Assembly (NCBI GenBank): GCA_025964215.1
Contig: JAOPZG010000093.1
Span: 1-6,328, forward strand
Reading direction: 5' to 3'
DNA: 6,328 nucleotides
Source: Conexibacter sp.
GTDB taxonomy: Bacteria; Actinomycetota; Thermoleophilia; Solirubrobacterales; Solirubrobacteraceae
This document shows positions 5,624 through 6,328 of the stretch, in pieces. The position numbers and the translations under genes are program-made. Numbering within the stretch: the first letter of the stretch is position 1; every line of letters starts with the position of its first letter. Under the pieces are notes generated by a model. The model did no database searches. It was given only the letters and a program-made list of their open reading frames with translations, and was not told where the DNA came from.

Positions 5624-5629
5624 AGGGTA
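5624..5629 (-). promoter_or_regulatory. Putative -10 element of the wecA-like gene
   Basis: TACCCT on the minus strand fits TANNNT and ends 8 nt before the ATG at 5615, the geometry of leaderless actinobacterial genes. No Shine-Dalgarno is visible, which supports this. No good -35 is seen at 16-18 bp. Confidence 0.45.
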
Positions 5630-5632
5630 TTC

Positions 5633-5647
5633 GCACGCGCGGCGTGC
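5633..5647. promoter_or_regulatory. Perfect palindrome between the divergent wecA-like and GT4 genes
   Basis: GCACGC-GCG-GCGTGC is a 6-3-6 perfect inverted repeat in the middle of the 46-bp gap, next to the wecA-like -10. It could be a shared operator, but its simple GC-rich sequence makes chance plausible. Confidence 0.3.
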
Positions 5648-5661
5648 AAGGCTGGTCGGCG

Positions 5662-6328
5662 ATGCGCATCCTGCTCGTGACGCAGATGTGGCCCACGCCG
5701 GGCGACCCGGACCTCGGCAGCTTCCTGCTGCCGCTGCGCCGCGAGCTGGTCGCCCAGGGCCACGAGGTCGAGGTCGCGGCGATCGGGCGCCGCGGCGGGG
5801 CGCCGACCAAGTACGCCCAGCTGACCGCCGACGCGGTGCTCGCGGCGCGGCGCTGCGAGCCGGACGTCGTCTTCGCCCACTTCCTCTTCCCCGCCGGCGC
5901 AGCCGGGCTCGCCGCGGCGCTCGCGGCGCGCGTCCCGCTCGTGGTGATGGCGCACGGCACCGACGTCGCGAACCTCGACCGCGCGGCGCTGCGCGTGCTG
6001 ACGCGGCCGGTCGTGCGCGGCGCCGCCGCGGTGATCGCGAGCTCGCGCTGGCTCGCCGCGCGCCTGGAGCGCCACTACGCCGGGCTCGCGTGCGAGGTCG
6101 TGGACCTCGGCGTCGACCTCGCGCAGTTCACCCCGGGCGTCGCGCCCGCCGCGTGGACCGCCGGCGAGCACCCGCGCTTCCTCTGCGTCGGCTCGCTGGT
6201 CGAGCGCAAGAACGTCCTGCGGCTGGCCGACGCGTTCGCGCGCCTCGGCCGCGGCTCGCTGACCTTCGTCGGCGACGGGCCGCTGCGCCACGCGCTGGAG
6301 GACCGGCCACGCGTCGCGCTGGCCGGCC
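5662..6328 (+). CDS. GT4-family (GT-B fold) glycosyltransferase, 3' end cut by window edge
   Basis: 222 codons are present and the frame is open to the right edge. MRILLVTQMWPTPGDPDLGSF is the typical N-terminal strand and acceptor-side loop of GT4 enzymes. VVMAHGTD (94-101) and LGVDLAQFTPG (149-159, the usual NGVD-x-x-xF-P motif with Leu in place of Asn) follow. The C-terminal Rossmann domain begins with FLCVGSLVERKN (173-184), whose Arg/Lys are expected to contact donor phosphate, and continues with FVGDGPLR (202-209). The E-x7-E motif that would normally come later lies outside the window. The enzyme is cytosolic or membrane-peripheral and adds a sugar from a nucleotide-sugar donor to a growing glycan or lipid. 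Divergent placement from a WecA-type gene suggests surface polymer synthesis. AAGG lies 10 nt before the ATG, a modest ribosome site. Donor and acceptor cannot be assigned. Confidence 0.88.
   Translation, partial: MRILLVTQMWPTPGDPDLGSFLLPLRRELVAQGHEVEVAAIGRRGGAPTKYAQLTADAVLAARRCEPDVVFAHFLFPAGAAGLAAALAARVPLVVMAHGTDVANLDRAALRVLTRPVVRGAAAVIASSRWLAARLERHYAGLACEVVDLGVDLAQFTPGVAPAAWTAGEHPRFLCVGSLVERKNVLRLADAFARLGRGSLTFVGDGPLRHALEDRPRVALAG

Noticed and set aside
5616..5960. N-terminal extension of the wecA-like protein to 507 aa
   Set aside because: The added 115 residues overlap the divergent GT4 gene and are unlike the family; the ATG at 5615 begins the normal first membrane segment.
3763..6291. 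842-codon open frame on the minus strand
   Set aside because: It runs across the TetR, wecA-like and GT4 genes in a wrong frame and is a low-complexity Arg/Ala/Gly/Asp translation; it is open only because stop codons are rare at this G+C.
1..6328. tRNA or rRNA genes, CRISPR array, insertion sequence, attachment site
   Set aside because: I looked for regularly spaced repeats, terminal inverted repeats with transposase and tRNA-like cloverleafs, and found none; the only repeats are the short operator pair and the paralogous hydrolase genes.

Overview
The window is about 70% G+C, with third codon positions almost always G or C. It carries secreted TIM-barrel hydrolase paralogues, TANNNT-type -10 elements placed close to start codons, and a TetR/R2lox pair. 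This fits an actinomycetote. A deep-branching soil lineage such as Solirubrobacterales (Thermoleophilia) is my best guess from the style of the secreted hydrolases, but there is no rRNA or other marker here to prove it.

Layout, left to right. Bases 1-1274 (minus strand) hold a two-gene unit: a small metal-type cupin whose stop codon overlaps the GTG start of a secreted clan GH-A-like glycoside hydrolase (GH1, missing only its last few codons at the window edge). The unit has its own apparent promoter, with a -10 element right next to the start codon and a perfect 17-bp palindrome in the -35 region. Bases 1275-1850 have no recognisable conventional gene, but are not empty: on the minus strand there is a good promoter, a 33-codon ORF behind a very strong Shine-Dalgarno, a hairpin-rich spacer, and a 62-codon ORF behind a second good Shine-Dalgarno.

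Bases 1851-3707 (minus strand) hold a second gene pair: an R2-like ligand-binding oxidase (R2lox, ferritin-like di-metal protein) followed 19 bp later by a diverged paralogue of GH1 (GH2). GH2 is broken by a one-base frameshift before its predicted catalytic nucleophile, and its AUG sits in the loop of a GC-rich hairpin. Divergent from R2lox is a TetR-family repressor with an EthR-like helix-turn-helix (3793-4440). The 85-bp gap between them has two identical perfect palindromes, TTGACA-GGG-TGTCAA, 22 bp apart, which are very probably this repressor's operators.

Bases 4437-6328 are cell-envelope glycan genes: a WecA/TagO-type polyprenyl-phosphate sugar-1-phosphate transferase (minus strand, tail-to-tail with the TetR gene and sharing a CTAG with it) and, divergent from it across 46 bp, the first 222 codons of a GT4 glycosyltransferase that runs off the right edge.

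Working model (inference): the TetR protein senses a lipophilic ligand and controls R2lox, and probably its own gene and the downstream GH2. The cupin/GH1 pair is a separately controlled unit containing the intact hydrolase paralogue. The WecA/GT4 pair belongs to surface polymer assembly and is probably unrelated to the regulatory unit.
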